A DNA stretch of 64,000 nucleotides from Lineus longissimus (GCF_910592395.1 NC_088314.1:20480070-20544069); one strand, 5' to 3'. Numbered from the stretch's first letter, positions 1 to 13,335 are shown. Program-made: numbers and translations. The notes: generated by a model not told the origin, from the sequence alone.

Positions 1-578
1 CAGTATAGGTTGTAATGATCTGATGGCTTCACATGCAAAGCCTGAAAGTAAAAGTTCAATTTCAATTACTGTCAAACTGAACAAGAAAAGAAACTGGAGT
101 CCTGTGTTGAATTCTATGTGGGGCTGCTTCCTTGTGTGGAAGGGAGGGGGCAACTCCCTAGAGCTGTTATAAAGTTGATGCAAAGATCTTAACTCATAAA
201 CATTTTGATTAAAAAACCTCATGTATCATTGCTTCTCACCTCCTCCCCGATAAGATACTGGGGTTTACTATGCGTGTTGGTCCAGTGCGTTGGCGACATC
301 ACTTCGGTTGTCTCTCCTTTAGACTGCATATTCGACGTCAGAAGCTGAAGTAAACAAAGGGCTTATGATAGAGATGGTCGAGACACAAAAGACACAACAG
401 ATTTGACGTAAAGTGACTTGCTCAAGGTCACAACCGAAACTGGTTTTGAACACACGGTATTCGAATACGAGTTTGACAAAATATCAATAGCACATTACCC
501 ATCTAGCGTAAACAGATGAAAAACAATGATGGCTCGCTGAAATGAATTACAATTACGTATGATTAGAAGTGACCTTAC
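1..578. other. No gene seen; presumed ACTR8 intron
   Basis: No exon could be supported on either strand. Because ACTR8 runs leftwards and its next exons are missing, this stretch is probably an ACTR8 intron, with the rest of the gene beyond the left edge. Confidence 0.4.
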
Positions 579-1167
579 TTGTTTATACTGTGTAGATTTG
601 CGATACTCTCCGCTCATCATTGGCCGAGTCAATAGGACTTCATCAGCAGTTTTGACGGCAGCCTTCAGCTGGTGTTTGAATTCGCTATGCTGCAAAATGA
701 AAGGAGTGTTCTGTAGTAGACCAGGTTGGCCAGTGTTTGTTTTTCATAACCCCTTACCTATTCAGGCATAGGGGTCTAATGGACCTTTTCGAAGAAGTTT
801 GGGCGCTGACCAATGTGTTTTACTTGGAACAAAGGGTCACAGTGGCTCAAGGCATTGTCCGGAGTTGGCTTTGGCCTTCCGACGTGTTCTGAGTTTGCAC
901 ATTTGTTCTGTTTGGGCTCTGATTCCTCTTTGCCGAGAAGGCTTATCCAGGGCCTACCGGCGATTCACTATCAATTCAACATCTGAAACTTACTGAAAAT
1001 TCTGGTCGCACCATCCACGGATCTTCATAATGCTTCTGTTTTCCTGGAAACCGATGTCTTCTTGCGATGCAGTGTGGGATTGTCTGTGGATAAGGATCTG
1101 ATGCCCGTCCGATGCGAAGGTTATATGAACCTGGTTGGATGACGACTATTGTTGTGCCCTGGACAAC
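579..1167 (-). CDS. ACTR8: Actin-related protein 8 (ARP8), two internal exons, incomplete
   Basis: ARP8 is a nuclear actin-related subunit of the INO80 chromatin-remodelling complex. Two exons read on the minus strand: 994-1167 (58 codons, after a TTTCTTCAG acceptor, ending at a GTAAG donor) and 579-689 (37 codons, acceptor TTTTGCAG, donor GTAAGG). Both keep phase 0. The first encodes the start of the actin fold, with the phosphate-loop-like stretch VVIQPGSYNLRIGRASD, then TIPHCIARRH and YEDPWMVRPEFS, which match the N-terminal region of animal ARP8. The second (HQLKAAVKTADEVL, then MMSGEYR) fits the following segment, although more loosely. The initiating exon (expected at higher coordinates) and all later exons were not found. 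Recognition of the first exon is firm; the second is supported mainly by position, phase and partial similarity. Confidence 0.78.
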
Positions 1168-2146
1168 CTGAAGAAAGTAGAAATCAATCATGAAATCATT
1201 GGTTGAACTTTCATTTTTCAAGTCATCAACAGATGATGAGAGGTGGTCATTTACCATCTAGGTACAAGCTCGCCCCCCCCCTTAACTTGCTGAGTGTGTG
1301 CATGCGATGTGTGTATATGATATGGGGGCAGGGGGAGCACTCCGAGGGGGCAGGGGGAGGACTCCGAGGGCGAGGGCGAGGAGGGCACCTCTCCCACTCT
1401 GTGCGTCTTAGGCGTCCTCTTTAGTCATCATCAATGGGGAACAATAGAAAACAGATAACTTTTATTCTCTGTGTTGTCCCCATTGTGTTTTCACCGCTTA
1501 TACCATCAATATTTGTGAGGAGACACTGAGATATGGGGTACAACCAAAAATGTTACACTGATAATGTTGACCACTTTGGCGCTCCATATTACAGTGTTTT
1601 AGCACTGAAGCCTGTTTTGACAGCGTTTTAAAGCTAAATATCAGACAAGGAACTATTCTATTACCTCTGCGGGTGGTTCGGGTATTATCTGACTGAATGG
1701 CCTCTTCGTTGAAGTCGGAGGCATTGCAAAAACGAGGAAATATCAGAACAATAATCACAAAATTAGAACAACTGGAACCGGCGAAAGCGCCATCTATTAT
1801 TTCCAGGAACTTCGCACATGCCTCCGGATAAAAATAGCATCCAATCAAATCGCTCCGTTTACCGCATGTGACAGATGGGCATTCCATCATTCTTTTCATT
1901 CTTTGATTGCTGAAAACATTGTGCATAAAGTACAGACGCTGGCAACAGCTCTATTTCAAAATTTGTGATAACATCTCTAACAGTGTCCTTATATCTGTGT
2001 CATCTTATGACGGTAAGTTAGTTGAGATTACGAACATATTTGAGCCGATTTCAACCGTTTTATTCCGTGCTGTTCTTCCAACACTATCATCTATGCATGT
2101 ACTTTGTATTCTCCTATGCAACATATGTCATTTTTCACATTTTCAG
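1168..2146. other. Between ACTR8 and VGLL4; 5' exons of both probably here
   Basis: ACTR8 (minus) and VGLL4 (plus) diverge from here, so promoters and 5' exons are expected, but none could be placed. A G-rich low-complexity patch lies near 1325-1390. A 142-codon minus-strand frame at 1498-1926 has no recognisable domain and an unusual Cys-rich composition, and I do not call it a gene. Confidence 0.35.
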
Positions 2147-2199
2147 CAAAATTTGGAAGGTCACAGGATTCAAAGTTAGCGACAGATCCTATGCAAATA

Positions 2200-5100
2200 A
2201 TGGAGCTGGAGAATCCTTTAGATATTTTGACCAGGGCGGCTACTATGGTAGAGAGAGGGACAGATTTTAGTGAGTATGATTTTTCTAAACCATGTGTATT
2301 GTGTTGACTCTTGTGTATTGCATTCCTGGAATTCTTGTGCCCAATACCCATGTCATACTTCAGACCTATTGTGTTTTCACCTGCGCCCCACTGACACCAC
2401 ATTCCTGGCATTCAGAATTTGAGACTAATTTATAGATGTGGTAAATACCTTGGCCTATTTTGTCAAGTCTGGTTTCTGGTGGAGATGGCCCTAATGACTT
2501 GGTCCTGGAATTTCCAATGTGACAAGTTTTTTATAAAAACTATGAAATAAATGCCAATGAATCTTAAATTTTCACTTTAGGAATGTTTGATATAATACGC
2601 TACAGAAACTTGGGTCACTCAAAGGCATTGGATGTTTCATTTCAAATCATTATTAGGTACACCCTCATTATAAGGAATTTTAAATTCCCCTAACAATTGG
2701 CCTACTTTCAAAAGTGACTGCATAGTTCATTGTCATAGGGTTAAAACTAGACATACATCATCATCATCATCATCATTATCATCATCATCATCATCGATCA
2801 ATATTGGGTGGGCGCATTTCTCAGGTAAATCACCTAGTGTGGGGTTGCACCTGTACAGATGTTGCAGATGACAAAATCTTGGTGGTGTTGTTTTGTATCG
2901 CAGATGGTAATATCTATATCTATACATTTGCCCCTCAAAACTAACATCCAGAAATATTTCTGTCAGGTGAAGCACCATACACAGGATTTTGATTCTTTTA
3001 CAAAAGTCCTTATCTAACCCTTCAATCATTATGTAGTGTGTCCAATTGGTCACATTAAAATTCTTTTGCAATTTCCCAAGATAAGCAAAGAATTTAAAGT
3101 TTTCTCCCAAATCTGCCAGCTTTAGTATAACATTGACATTAAATTCATGTCCATATCGAACCTGTTATTGAAAGACAATGTCCATTCCTAACATTTCTAT
3201 GGAGGTTACTATTAAAAGAGGAATTCTGTGACTGTCGGCAGTTTAATCTCATATGGAGGAAATGTGAGGTTTACTGATTAAAAACCAAAGGAAGTGGTAC
3301 TTATCAACTATGTATCCAGCTGTAGAACATGTTGTGGCATTTCCTGGGTTTATATATATGTCAGTTAGAGTTCCTCACAGAAGTTTTATTCTCATGCGCA
3401 TGAATCTAATTCTGCCCCATTTAGTCAGCCAGCAGTCAATGACGCTTGTGAATTCACTGAGGTCAAATCTTGGCCCTCAGCAAAAGCCAAGTGTCGATCA
3501 CCTGACCAGGGGCAGGGGGGGGGTACAGGGGTTCCATTGACTGATGCATTATGTTCAAGTGGACAGAATTACAAATGATTCTTCATTCCACCATTGTCCT
3601 ACAGAGTCAATGCAAATATTGAGCTGTTAGTGTCATACTTTTCCATCATATTTTTTCAAATTGTTATAATGCACGGTAGAAAAAATATATAACATTTATT
3701 CATTGGTCGTTTGATACCATACCTTTAACATTTCCTCAGCACTGCATGGAGTATTATTATGGCGCAGCTCATAACTCTCGACAGGTGGTCATCACAATTG
3801 AAAGGGAAATATGCCAGGTATTTTCATTGATCTTCATATCACAATAGTTTTAGAATTATGGATTTGTGTTGAGCAAAGAAAAGTTGCATAAGTTTCGCCA
3901 GGAATATCTCTCGGAGTTCGTAAATCTGTTATTGACTGGTTTTCATGTTGCTGGGGCGATAGTCCCTGGAATTTATGGTAAAGGTCGGCATCTTTCCGAA
4001 GGTTAATATTTGGATCACCTGGGTCCGCTCTCTGACCGGAAAGGACTGTAGTCCGACGGGATACCTGCAGAATGTTAACTGTGGTAACCCTGAGACTGTC
4101 ATGGGGCATAAGGAGAAAATTGAAACACTTTTATTCTGTCTAGATGATAGCAGGCTGGGGGGGGGGCAGCTAATCAAAATGATTGGTGTTGTGCTGCATG
4201 TCATATCACTGCCCAACTTCACCACTGGTGGACTTCTGAATTGGTTCTCAATGCATAAAAATCTCAGCAATTTTCATGTAGCAAGACCGCGCGAGAATTC
4301 CACATTTATGGCTATGGAATTCCTCCTCCTCAGCTGAAGACGATGTCTGCCGGTGCATCACATTCTTCAGATTCTGCAGTTCTTGCATTCATAGGTAGGT
4401 GGCAGCACTGTGCATAATCTGTGGATTATTCTACTGGCGGGGTGATCTCTGTTGCAGCTACAAGTCAGTTGTCATGAGTGAATACAGCTTTGGCACTTAG
4501 CTTGTCTTGTCTGGAAAATAAAATGAAACAAAAGAAATTTTTGGTTTCGCTTCAGTCACGTATTACATAATCCAAACAACATACATGCCAAGTTTCATCA
4601 CATTGGCTTATGTACTTTTAGTTTTGTCATATTTATAGCGTATCTCCAGTGATCTGTATGAAAATAAAGGTCTCTCACAGACCTGGGTTCTTTTTTAATC
4701 ATGTTGTCTGCAGATGTTTTGATAAACATGACCACAATGCTGTAGTTAGTCAAGACAAAGCAATGAAACTTGGCATGTATTGTGTAGTTTTTTCATCAGT
4801 GTCAAAGACATCATCACTTGTGTTGAAAAGCATATTCTGTGGGAATTAAGAAAACGCACAAATTCTAATTCTAATTTGTGAGCTGTAAGTTGTTTTTTTA
4901 ACGCATGCACCTTGCCTTTAAGTTGCCTGGGGTATTATAGGCATACCTGTCATACCGGGCATTGCTGAAATGCCACGATAATAATGCTGTGTAAGCGGCA
5001 TATGAATCGAACCAGTGCAGCGAAATGGTTGGCCATTGGCCTTGGTGCCCGATTTCGTTATCGAACAATCGCGTTTTAAGAATTTATCTTTAAGAATTTA

Positions 5101-8100
5101 TCGTAAAGAATTCATCGAGAAATATCAAACTCGTTTGAATTTTTTTCCTGGATTGGAGAGCATTTCGAGTTTATGCGCGTTTGTTGAGATATTATTTGGT
5201 GCTCTTTTTGAAAATTGTTCGGATTAGTTCTGATAATCTCTGTCAATTTGGCATGACCGATCTTGTGGAATTTGTGAACAGTGTGGCTGTGTGGCAGTCA
5301 CAATACCTCAAAGGTAGGCCCACATTACTTCATATATTTAGTTTTTGACTTGGCTTGATTGCTTTTCTCATAATTTCTTTTGTCAAGTGCGTCTTGTGTT
5401 ATCCAGTTGATTTTACAGATTGTTGCTGCTTTGAAATATCACCACAAAAAATCCCCAAAGTCCACATATAAAACTTTATATTCATAGAAGATTGTTGATG
5501 TTTTGAAATAATGGACAAGCTACGAATCAATAGTTGCATTATCCAGGCCTCAGTGAGTTTCTGAGAATATCATATCGATGCACCAACTGGATTGAAGTGC
5601 CGTTCTTCATCAGGCAGGTGACATATTCACACAACACTTCATCTTCAGAAAATTTTGCTGGTCTTGGAAGCCTACAGCACTCCAAATTTGGGGGGCCAAC
5701 CCACAAATCCCTGTCCTGCAAATAATTGGTACATGATGGTATGTGTTGAGGCAGGTACAGGTGACAGTCATCGAGATCCATGATCATGTCAAGACAAACA
5801 AAACACTTCACATATTTCGCACCTTACTCATCCGCACTATCTCAGTGTTTTACCTGGTCCATGTGTTTTGTGTAAATCTTACACAAGGACTTTAGAAATA
5901 TCTAAAAACTGTTTCCAAAACACGAATAGTGTGTCTAGCGCCAGGTGATGAATCCATGAACTTCCTTTTGTGTCAAAGCTTGTCTCCGAGTCTCTGGACT
6001 CCTGGTATGTGGTTTCACGCTTCAAGTCACCATACTCCTTCCAATGCATTTGAAGTGCAGGTGATTTCCAGGATGTTAATCAAGGTTAAGTGACTTACCT
6101 GAGGTATCGAATGATGTGTCTAGTGTTGATCAAGTCTATTTCAATGACTATCTTTTCAGGAGAACACTCAGTACGGCATGTGATGGAGAATCGTGATTCC
6201 CCGGGGAAGGAACTGCCGACAAAAACACAACGCCAGTTGAGGAGCCAGAACCGACAAGGAATGACAGAACAGTTGAATTTTGACGAAGATCATCAAAATA
6301 TGGTCAATAATAAAAAATGTACTTGTACGCAAACAGCTGGCACACAAACGTAAGTCCACCATTTTTAATAGTCGTTTTTTTATTTGTTTCTGCTGAAGTT
6401 TTGGTGGTTGGCTCTGGCCCTGAAATAGCAACTTGGATTACAACCACTTCATTAAAAAAACAACATCAATAATTCGTTATCGGTTTCGATACATGACTCA
6501 TCCAGACATTACAGATCCCATCAGGTTGGTGTGCTCCTTTTTACGTCATGATCAGCAGCCAAATTACTTGATGATCGCTTCAGTAAACTTGGTTTTCTGT
6601 CTGGGTTGAATGTGTTGTCGGGAAGAAACAAATGTAAAGGAATTTCTCTGTCTGAGGCCAAACATTTTGTTTGTTAGAGAGCCAGAAATGTCCTGCACCC
6701 TCTTGTTTTTATGCCTATCTTGGGGTCAGTCAGATGTCTCAGGCGAAGTGATTTGAGGCACCATATTTTCAGCACTGCTCCAAAATTTGAGTAGTGCTGC
6801 ATTTTTGTATTCAAATGGGGGGTTCAATGTCATAAATGATGCAAATTTGACATCCAAAATAGCGTCTTTTTTGGGGTGACGTCATTTGCATGGCCTCCAT
6901 TGGCCCAGTGAATTCAGCTTTAGCTTAGCATGCTACAAACATAGCAGATAGTGTTGCCTAATGAATCGCAGGCCATCCACATACCATCAACATTTACCTT
7001 TTGGCTTTTTCAACCACTTCGTTGATTGATCAGCCCAATCACAACTGGTGTGCTTATTTCTCCATTTCCCGATCGGAGAAGAGGAATTTCGGTGCTAAAA
7101 AGATGGGACTTTTTAATCACATACATGTATGCACTGTTGCTAAAACTTGAGTACTGGACAAAATGTGTAAAAGGGCCATGGATGCCCAGGCATGGATGGA
7201 AATGAAATTATAAGGGCAACTTTTTCAGCGCCGAAAGAGAGTCTTAACATTTTTGTTGGCCATCGCGAATTCCAAGTTATTCTATTGTTTATGAGTTTGT
7301 TAATAGTAGGTTGCCTGTCAGAAAAAGAAGATAGAAAATCCAGCATTGGATTTCACGCTAAATATCTCCTTCTTCTTATTCTATCAACACCAACCAATGG
7401 TGCGATCCTCCTTCCCACCCTAGGCGAACATACCGTACATTACAACGTCTGTTCCTTATTGTGAAGAAATGTTTAAAGGCAGCCCAAGGGGAATGCAATA
7501 TACAGTATGGGATGCGAGTTTCAGAGGTAACCTTTGTTTTTATGCACCTCCCAAAATCAACCAATCCATTGAAATGGTGAAAAATTAGTCCAGATAGACT
7601 GATTCCATAACCGTCCTGATGACACTGCCGCCAAAAAATAAAGTTGAATTTCTATGAGAGGTTTTGAATATTGTGAGTTGAATTGAACTGACTCTAGATC
7701 AAGCATTCCATTCCTTGCTAGAAATGTGATGGCATTTGGAGAGCCTTGCATAGCAATGCACAAGACGGACCCGGTCAGCATGGGGTGGACTAACCCACCT
7801 CAGACAAGTGCATGCACATCCATCCCAGAGACAATAATTTATTGTGACTGAAAACAAAATTCCAGTCGTTCAGTAACATCGCAAACATCATCTGTATCGT
7901 TGCCGAGATTCCTGTTGCATTGCCAGGCAATTTTGGCGAGAAACTTTCTGTCTGCGCAACGTAGCGGGGAAGCGTTAACATTGAGTTGTGGTCGGTTCAT
8001 GGAATCAAACGCCTGTTAAAGTGGTCTTATCCGAGCATTCTAGTTTTGAATGCGCCCATCAAAAGTTTAAAATGATAGTTTTGGGATTGATAAAAATCGT

Positions 8101-10652
8101 AATTGAACTTGAGTATGTAGTTCCGTGATTCGAATTTTGCGAGTTCGATTACTAATTTCAAATTGTTTTCTGTTGAATGGCCTACTATTTTTCAATATCG
8201 CCCAAAAGCAAAAGTACGGGGTTAACGTGGTCATTCCTGGGCATGAATTGTGTTGAATTAGGTTTTGGCAAGAGGTCTAGAGTATTTTGATCGGCCTTTG
8301 TAATCTCACATATTTCGCATACCAGTCGAACAAAATAACTGCGGCTGTCCTGATTAATATTTAACCCTTTCATATCAAAAACTTGCACATTTTCATTGAA
8401 AACTCGATCATAACATCAGTATCATATATTAATGATAATGATACAGTGGAACCACTCTCAGCGGACACCTCTCTATAAGGACAACCTCTCAATAAAGGAC
8501 ACTAGGTTTGCTCCCTAATTGGTTGTTTCCATTCAATTTGACCTCCCTAATCAGGACTCCTCTCTAGTAAGGACAGCTTTTGTCAGTCCATAATAGAGAG
8601 GTTCTACTGTAGTCGTATTTATGAATGGCCTTTTTTTGACAAACGAAAAAATGACTTCTGCGCTGGCACTTCACGGAAGAGGGTGATTGTTTCAGGGGTT
8701 TGTGTGCAGGGCAGGAGAAGCGAACATTAACCCCTGATGTCCTGAGGATGAAGTACCCCATTCCCCCTATTTCATCCTCGCTATGTTCTCTTTCAAATCA
8801 TGTCAAATTCCTTCGTCCTGTAAGATCCTGAAGTGCTGAAAATACCACAGGGTAGTGCACTTGAGAGAAAAAAAAATGTGTATATCTGAATTAGAGTTGT
8901 CATTGCAGGCATTCCTTGAGTTTGTTGATTTAGTGCAGCGTGAGGGATAGAAATGATGAGATTGCCATGAACTCCTGCATCCCCAACCAACCTTGTCCCT
9001 GTTGGTCGTATGAGTGCATTGTAGTGAATGGTACTTTCCTTTCCACTACAAGTAAACCCTGGGATCCAGATTGGTTCACTCTAACCTGGGAATAACCACT
9101 GAAAGTCTTTGCATAGAAAACGTGCATTGTATTCGAGTGAACTTAGTTGGACTGAACCAGTGCGAACATACCTTACATTCCCGTTAGCAGACCTTCTTCA
9201 GATGTTTGCGCCTTGGCAAATCAGGCCGAGTATTTTGTAGCGGTAGAAAAATGACAGGCATTTGCCCAGGTATTGAGATCCGCCGGGTAACGATCTAATT
9301 CAGGCTTCAATGAATTTATGTCTTTTATACAAACTACGCAACGAAGAGGGGTAAAAACTACCTTCAGGCTGCCGGCAATGGCATTTAGGAAATGTTGGCG
9401 GATAAAGTCACAATATAAAAGTGTTCTAAGGCTATAGGATGCCAAATGATGGACATCCACAATGGGGATTACCCTGCGATCACTGTATATGCTTTGCAGC
9501 CCAGTTATTCCCAGTGGTACACATTTCTATTCACTTTGCCTGAATACTCAGTGATCTCTGTTTTTCTATTTGCAGATCCTACAATTACGACCAGTACGAA
9601 GTTGTACGTAAACAGTTGAGCCAATCAGCACCCTCCTCTAGTCAGACCAATCACGCGACAGAAAAAACCACCACCACGTTACAAGACATGCCATTAAACC
9701 TCACCATGAGCGTCCAAGACGACCCGCAAACTATTCCAACATATACGCAACTCCGCCCATCTGTGATTAAGTGTGCGCCGAACATGCCACCTCTCTCACC
9801 TGGTGGCAGCACTGGTAGCAGCCTCCCGTCGTCACCCTCACCGACGTCACCGAATGGACCAAGTAAGCGTGAAGTAAACTCAGGTAGGTGATTCTCCTGC
9901 GGAGGGGGTTCCTCGATCAGAAACTGATAAGGAAATGTTGGCGAATAGATTCAAACATGGGCACAATATGAAGCAAAATAAGCCTTAGATGAAGTCAGGT
10001 GATTTCTGGACTTGGCTGGCCGTCCCGAAAAAAAAGTTCTTTGCACAATCTCACCTCTCCAAACTTTTGATATGTTCTTGAATTGATTGTATCTTTTCAT
10101 TTCTACCTGTTCCAGTTGGTATCTGTGATCCCGCCATAGACGAACACTTCAGACGTTCTCTGGGCAAAAATTACCCGGCGCCGCCCGAATATTTACCCGC
10201 TCCTGCTCCTGCTCCAGCTGTATTGCCCAACCCCACACAGTCTCAGCCAGAGCTTTCAGTTACAGGTGAGTAGTCGAACAAAGCACTTTACTGCAATTGT
10301 TATTTGTGGGAGAAGGTCAGATTATTTAAGGTTTAAGGCTGGATTTATCTCAGATTCATCAGAAAATATGTTGTTACCGGTACAGAGAAGTACATGTAAT
10401 CATAACTTCATATCTGTTTTTTCAGGATCTGTGGATGACCATTTCGCAAAATCTCTCGGACAAAAATGGACTGAAATTAAAGCGAAGAATGATAACTTAG
10501 ACTTGGACATTTCTATTGGGTCTGTTGACGACCACTTCGCTAAGGCGCTCGGTGACACTTGGCATAAAATTAAAGCTCAGCACGATGGATGTAAAAACTC
10601 TGCCTGTTCATCGCCACCCTCGTCCCCAGCGTCCAGTGTAGTCTCAACGTGA
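2200..10652 (+). CDS. VGLL4: Vestigial-like 4 (TEAD co-repressor) with three TDU motifs
   Basis: VGLL4 binds TEAD/Scalloped transcription factors through Tondu (TDU) motifs and competes with YAP/Yorkie, so it restrains Hippo-pathway output in the nucleus. Exons: 2200-2269, 6160-6349, 9576-9883, 10116-10265 and 10426-10652. Phases are consistent and give 314 residues. The start MELENPLDILTRAA aligns with the METPLDVLSRAA start of vertebrate isoforms; an in-frame ATG at 2191 would add three residues. The middle (about 25-189) is Ser/Pro/Thr-rich and holds RPSVIKCAP, which resembles the RPSVITCA of human VGLL4. TDU motifs sit at about 195-209 (AIDEHFRRSLGKNY), 241-254 (SVDDHFAKSLGQKW) and 272-285 (SVDDHFAKALGDTW). 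Vertebrate VGLL4 has two, so the last has a near-duplicate here, in the same final exon. The protein ends in a Ser/Pro-rich tail. An additional 5' exon upstream of 2147 (acceptor TTTTCAG) is likely. Confidence 0.93.
2757..2794. repeat. (ATC)n microsatellite in VGLL4 intron 1
   Basis: An imperfect run of ATC/TCA triplets, interrupted once by TTATC. It makes an artificial Asp run in a minus-strand frame. Confidence 0.9.
8442..8611 (+). mobile_element. Small TA-flanked inverted-repeat element (pogo/mariner-type MITE), VGLL4 intron 2
   Basis: The element begins CAGTGGAACC and ends GGTTCTACTG, giving terminal inverted repeats that match at 9 of 10 positions. It is flanked on both sides by TA, the target duplication of the Tc1/mariner superfamily. 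The body is about 166 bp and contains repeated 'GGACACCTCTCT / AAGGACAACCTCTC'-like phrases. There is no open frame, so it is non-autonomous. Related partial copies occur at 37155-37325 and 38647-38745. The pogo-like assignment rests only on the CAGT(G/A)GAACC ends and is an inference. Confidence 0.7.
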
Positions 10653-12008
10653 GTCAGTAATCATCGTTCATGGTAACTCAGCATTTGGATCAAGCACTGG
10701 TTCTGCCATCTGTTGGGACAAGTGTGTACTATTCATGACATAAGGACTGTGGATTTGGCCTCGTAACCCAGTTTCCTTGAACACCCAATCAGGATCAAGC
10801 ATTCAAAATAAAATGCCTGCAAAGCATGCGTTGCCAAGGCGACTGGAGTGTGGACTTGCCGGAAGCTTGGTCCTCGCTGGGATCGAAATCAACCTGAAAA
10901 TGAGCAATTTTTGTCGCTGCGTGAGACGAGGGCGTTCATTGCTGTGAGCTGTGATCAACGTCAACCCAGTGGTGACCGGTTTTACCTGCAGACAGGCAAG
11001 AATTGTTGTGGGTCATGGCGATAAACATTGCACATTTGTGGGGCGTTTAACTCTCATATCACAACAAGTGTATTTATCTTGTGCCATATTAAGACAAATA
11101 TTTATATTAACGTTTTCAACTTTTCTTGGAAATATTTTCACCGTGGCATTGATCTAGTAATATAATTTTCTTCCGATTGTTTGTTTTTATGTTTTAATTG
11201 ACTGTGGGTCATGTTACTCAAGTGTGCGGATCACTGTAATCACCTTCACTTTCACAATGTTATTGACCAGTATTAAATGATGATTTATTGTGAAATGAAA
11301 ATATCTCATTTCTGTTGAGAGGAGGCCATTGCCGAATGAAAGGTTAAAGAGACTTTGTACTTGGACGTTGAACTTCTTGGTAGGGACTATCACCTATACT
11401 GTCAGGACAGTATGTGTTGACAGAATTGACATGAAGACTTCAAGAGTCCCTTTAGAGTTTGCAGTTGCAAATGACACTGTGTAGTTGTCAGAATAAAAGA
11501 CAAATTAGTTGTTTAATGAGTTTGACGAAACTACTCCACATCTATATCTGTTTGCCCTTGTGGTGTAATTTAAAAGAAAACGGAAATTCCTTGAGCAGAT
11601 GTTTGAAAGCAGAAGAAATTACAGTAAATGTTTGTGAACTTTCTGAAGAAGTGATTTCTTTGCCGATTCTTTTGGTTGGGTCAAATGATATGGCTTTGAG
11701 GATGGCAAGTTGTTCATCTTCCTGATTGCCTGTGAGGGCAAACAGTGTGTTGATAGTTGCAGTAGTTGGAGTATATCTTACCTGTACATATTTTGTACAA
11801 AATGTTCGAATGGTTACAAAAAACAAAACATAACATTCTATTGTACTTTTCAGAAGGAATAGAATTTGGTTTTGTCTTGTCACTCGGCAGTACATGTATT
11901 CCATTATATGTATAATCAAGTAAAGATTGGTTTAAGATTTGATCCAAACTTGGTAGCAATTTGGTTGTTTATGAATAGTTATATTGTTCATTGTTAACAC
12001 TCATGCAA
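10653..12008 (+). other. VGLL4 3' UTR and downstream spacer
   Basis: No coding signal. Candidate polyadenylation hexamers on the plus strand are AATAAA at 10807-10812, ATTAAA at 11272-11277 and AATAAA at 11492-11497. The sequence does not say which is used, so the transcript end could lie anywhere from about 10.8 to 11.5 kb. A 125-codon minus-strand frame at 11542-11919 shows no domain. Confidence 0.45.
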
Positions 12009-12555
12009 CCAAGCAGGTCAAATAGACTTGGAAACAAGCAGGTCCAATCGACTTGGAACAAGCAGGTCAAATAGACTTGGAAACAAGCAGGTCAAATAGA
12101 CTTGGAAACAAGCAGGTCCAATCGACTTGGAACAAGCAGGTCAAATAGACTTGGAAACAAGCAGGTCAAATAGACTTGGAAACAAGCAGGTCAAATAGAC
12201 TTAGAAACAAGCAGGTCAAATAGACTTGGAAACAAGCAGGTCCAATCGACTTGGAAACAAGCAGGTCAAATAGACTTGGAAACAAGCAGGTCCAATCGAC
12301 TTGGAAACAAGCAGGTCAAATAGACTTGGAAACAAGCAGGTCAAATAGACTTGGAAACAAGCAGGTCAAATAGACTTGGAAACAAGCAGGTCCAATCGAC
12401 TTGGAACAAGCAGGTCAAATAGACTTGGAAACAAGCAGGTCCAATCGACTTGGAAACAAGCAGGTCAAATCGACTTGGAAACAAGCAGGTCCAATCGACT
12501 TGGAAACAAGCAGGTCCAATCGACTTGGAAACAAGCAGGTCCAATCGACTTGGAA
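12009..12555. repeat. 25-bp minisatellite, about 22 copies
   Basis: The unit is AAACAAGCAGGT(C/A-variant)...GACTTGG, 25 bp long, with two main versions that differ at four positions (CAAATAG versus CCAATCG inside the unit) and a few 24-bp units that lack one A. The left part mixes the versions, and the right end is a run of the CCAATCG version only. The period is not a multiple of three, so the open frames that cross it are a by-product of a stop-poor unit. Confidence 0.97.
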
Positions 12556-13335
12556 AGCTTGTAAGGGTTTCACACATAAGTGGCACAGACAGTTTTTGCT
12601 TTGTTGATAGAACTGGTGGAAATATTGTGAGATTATGTAAAATACAAATATTCTGTTGGAAAATTTCTGTTTTCAATTCCTTTCCTGGTATAACTTCATA
12701 AAGCATTGATGTTGACAGCACTCCTCTTATCGTCATTGTCGTCGTCATCATCATGATCATGTCCGGCAGCCATCTGGTGACCCTGAGTTATTGATGAAAC
12801 AGCATAGGCCTACGGTTCTCTCCTCAGCAAGGCGGATCAGGTCTCTGGTAGTGGTATACAGGCCAGCCCTGGCCCTGACATCATCTGCTAGTCCTATGGT
12901 GACTTCACACTATATGGGCAATGTATCATATTTGACAGTTTGCAGCAACAAGTAATCTGCAGTAGCCAAATGTCTCCGATTCTTACTTCGCAACAAACCT
13001 TTGCTAGCTGGTTATCTTACATTATTTTCGCTTTGTACGGTGGCGCCGCCTATGAGAAGGACGATAAACTGAACGTCACTGTTCGGTCTTCTGGTTGTTG
13101 TGACTTGGGACAGGTTGTGGTGATTTATGTGTCAAGTTGGCAGACTTGGGATTTCTTTTGCCTGTATTTTGTAGTCACACCAACAAACTGGTCACACTGG
13201 GAGACACACAATGAGCAGTCTCAATCACAACCTGGTCGAACCCATCAACTGGACATCTTGGGAGACAGACACTTGTATCACTTCCCAACCAATTCAAGCT
13301 CATCATATGGCATAGCATTTTGGCAGGAAGAAATG
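12556..13335. other. Spacer between two tandem arrays
   Basis: No gene was recognised. From about 13070 phrases such as 'GGTTGTTGTGACTTGGGACAGG' without regular spacing resemble the decayed flank found on the other side of the 45-bp array. Confidence 0.4.

Noticed and set aside
1498-1926. 142-codon minus-strand frame near the left edge
   Set aside because: No recognisable domain, odd composition and no supporting splice pattern. It could hide an ACTR8 5' exon, but I cannot show one.
2733-3110. 125-codon minus-strand frame with an Asp run
   Set aside because: The Asp run comes from the ATC microsatellite; it lies in a VGLL4 intron and has no domain.
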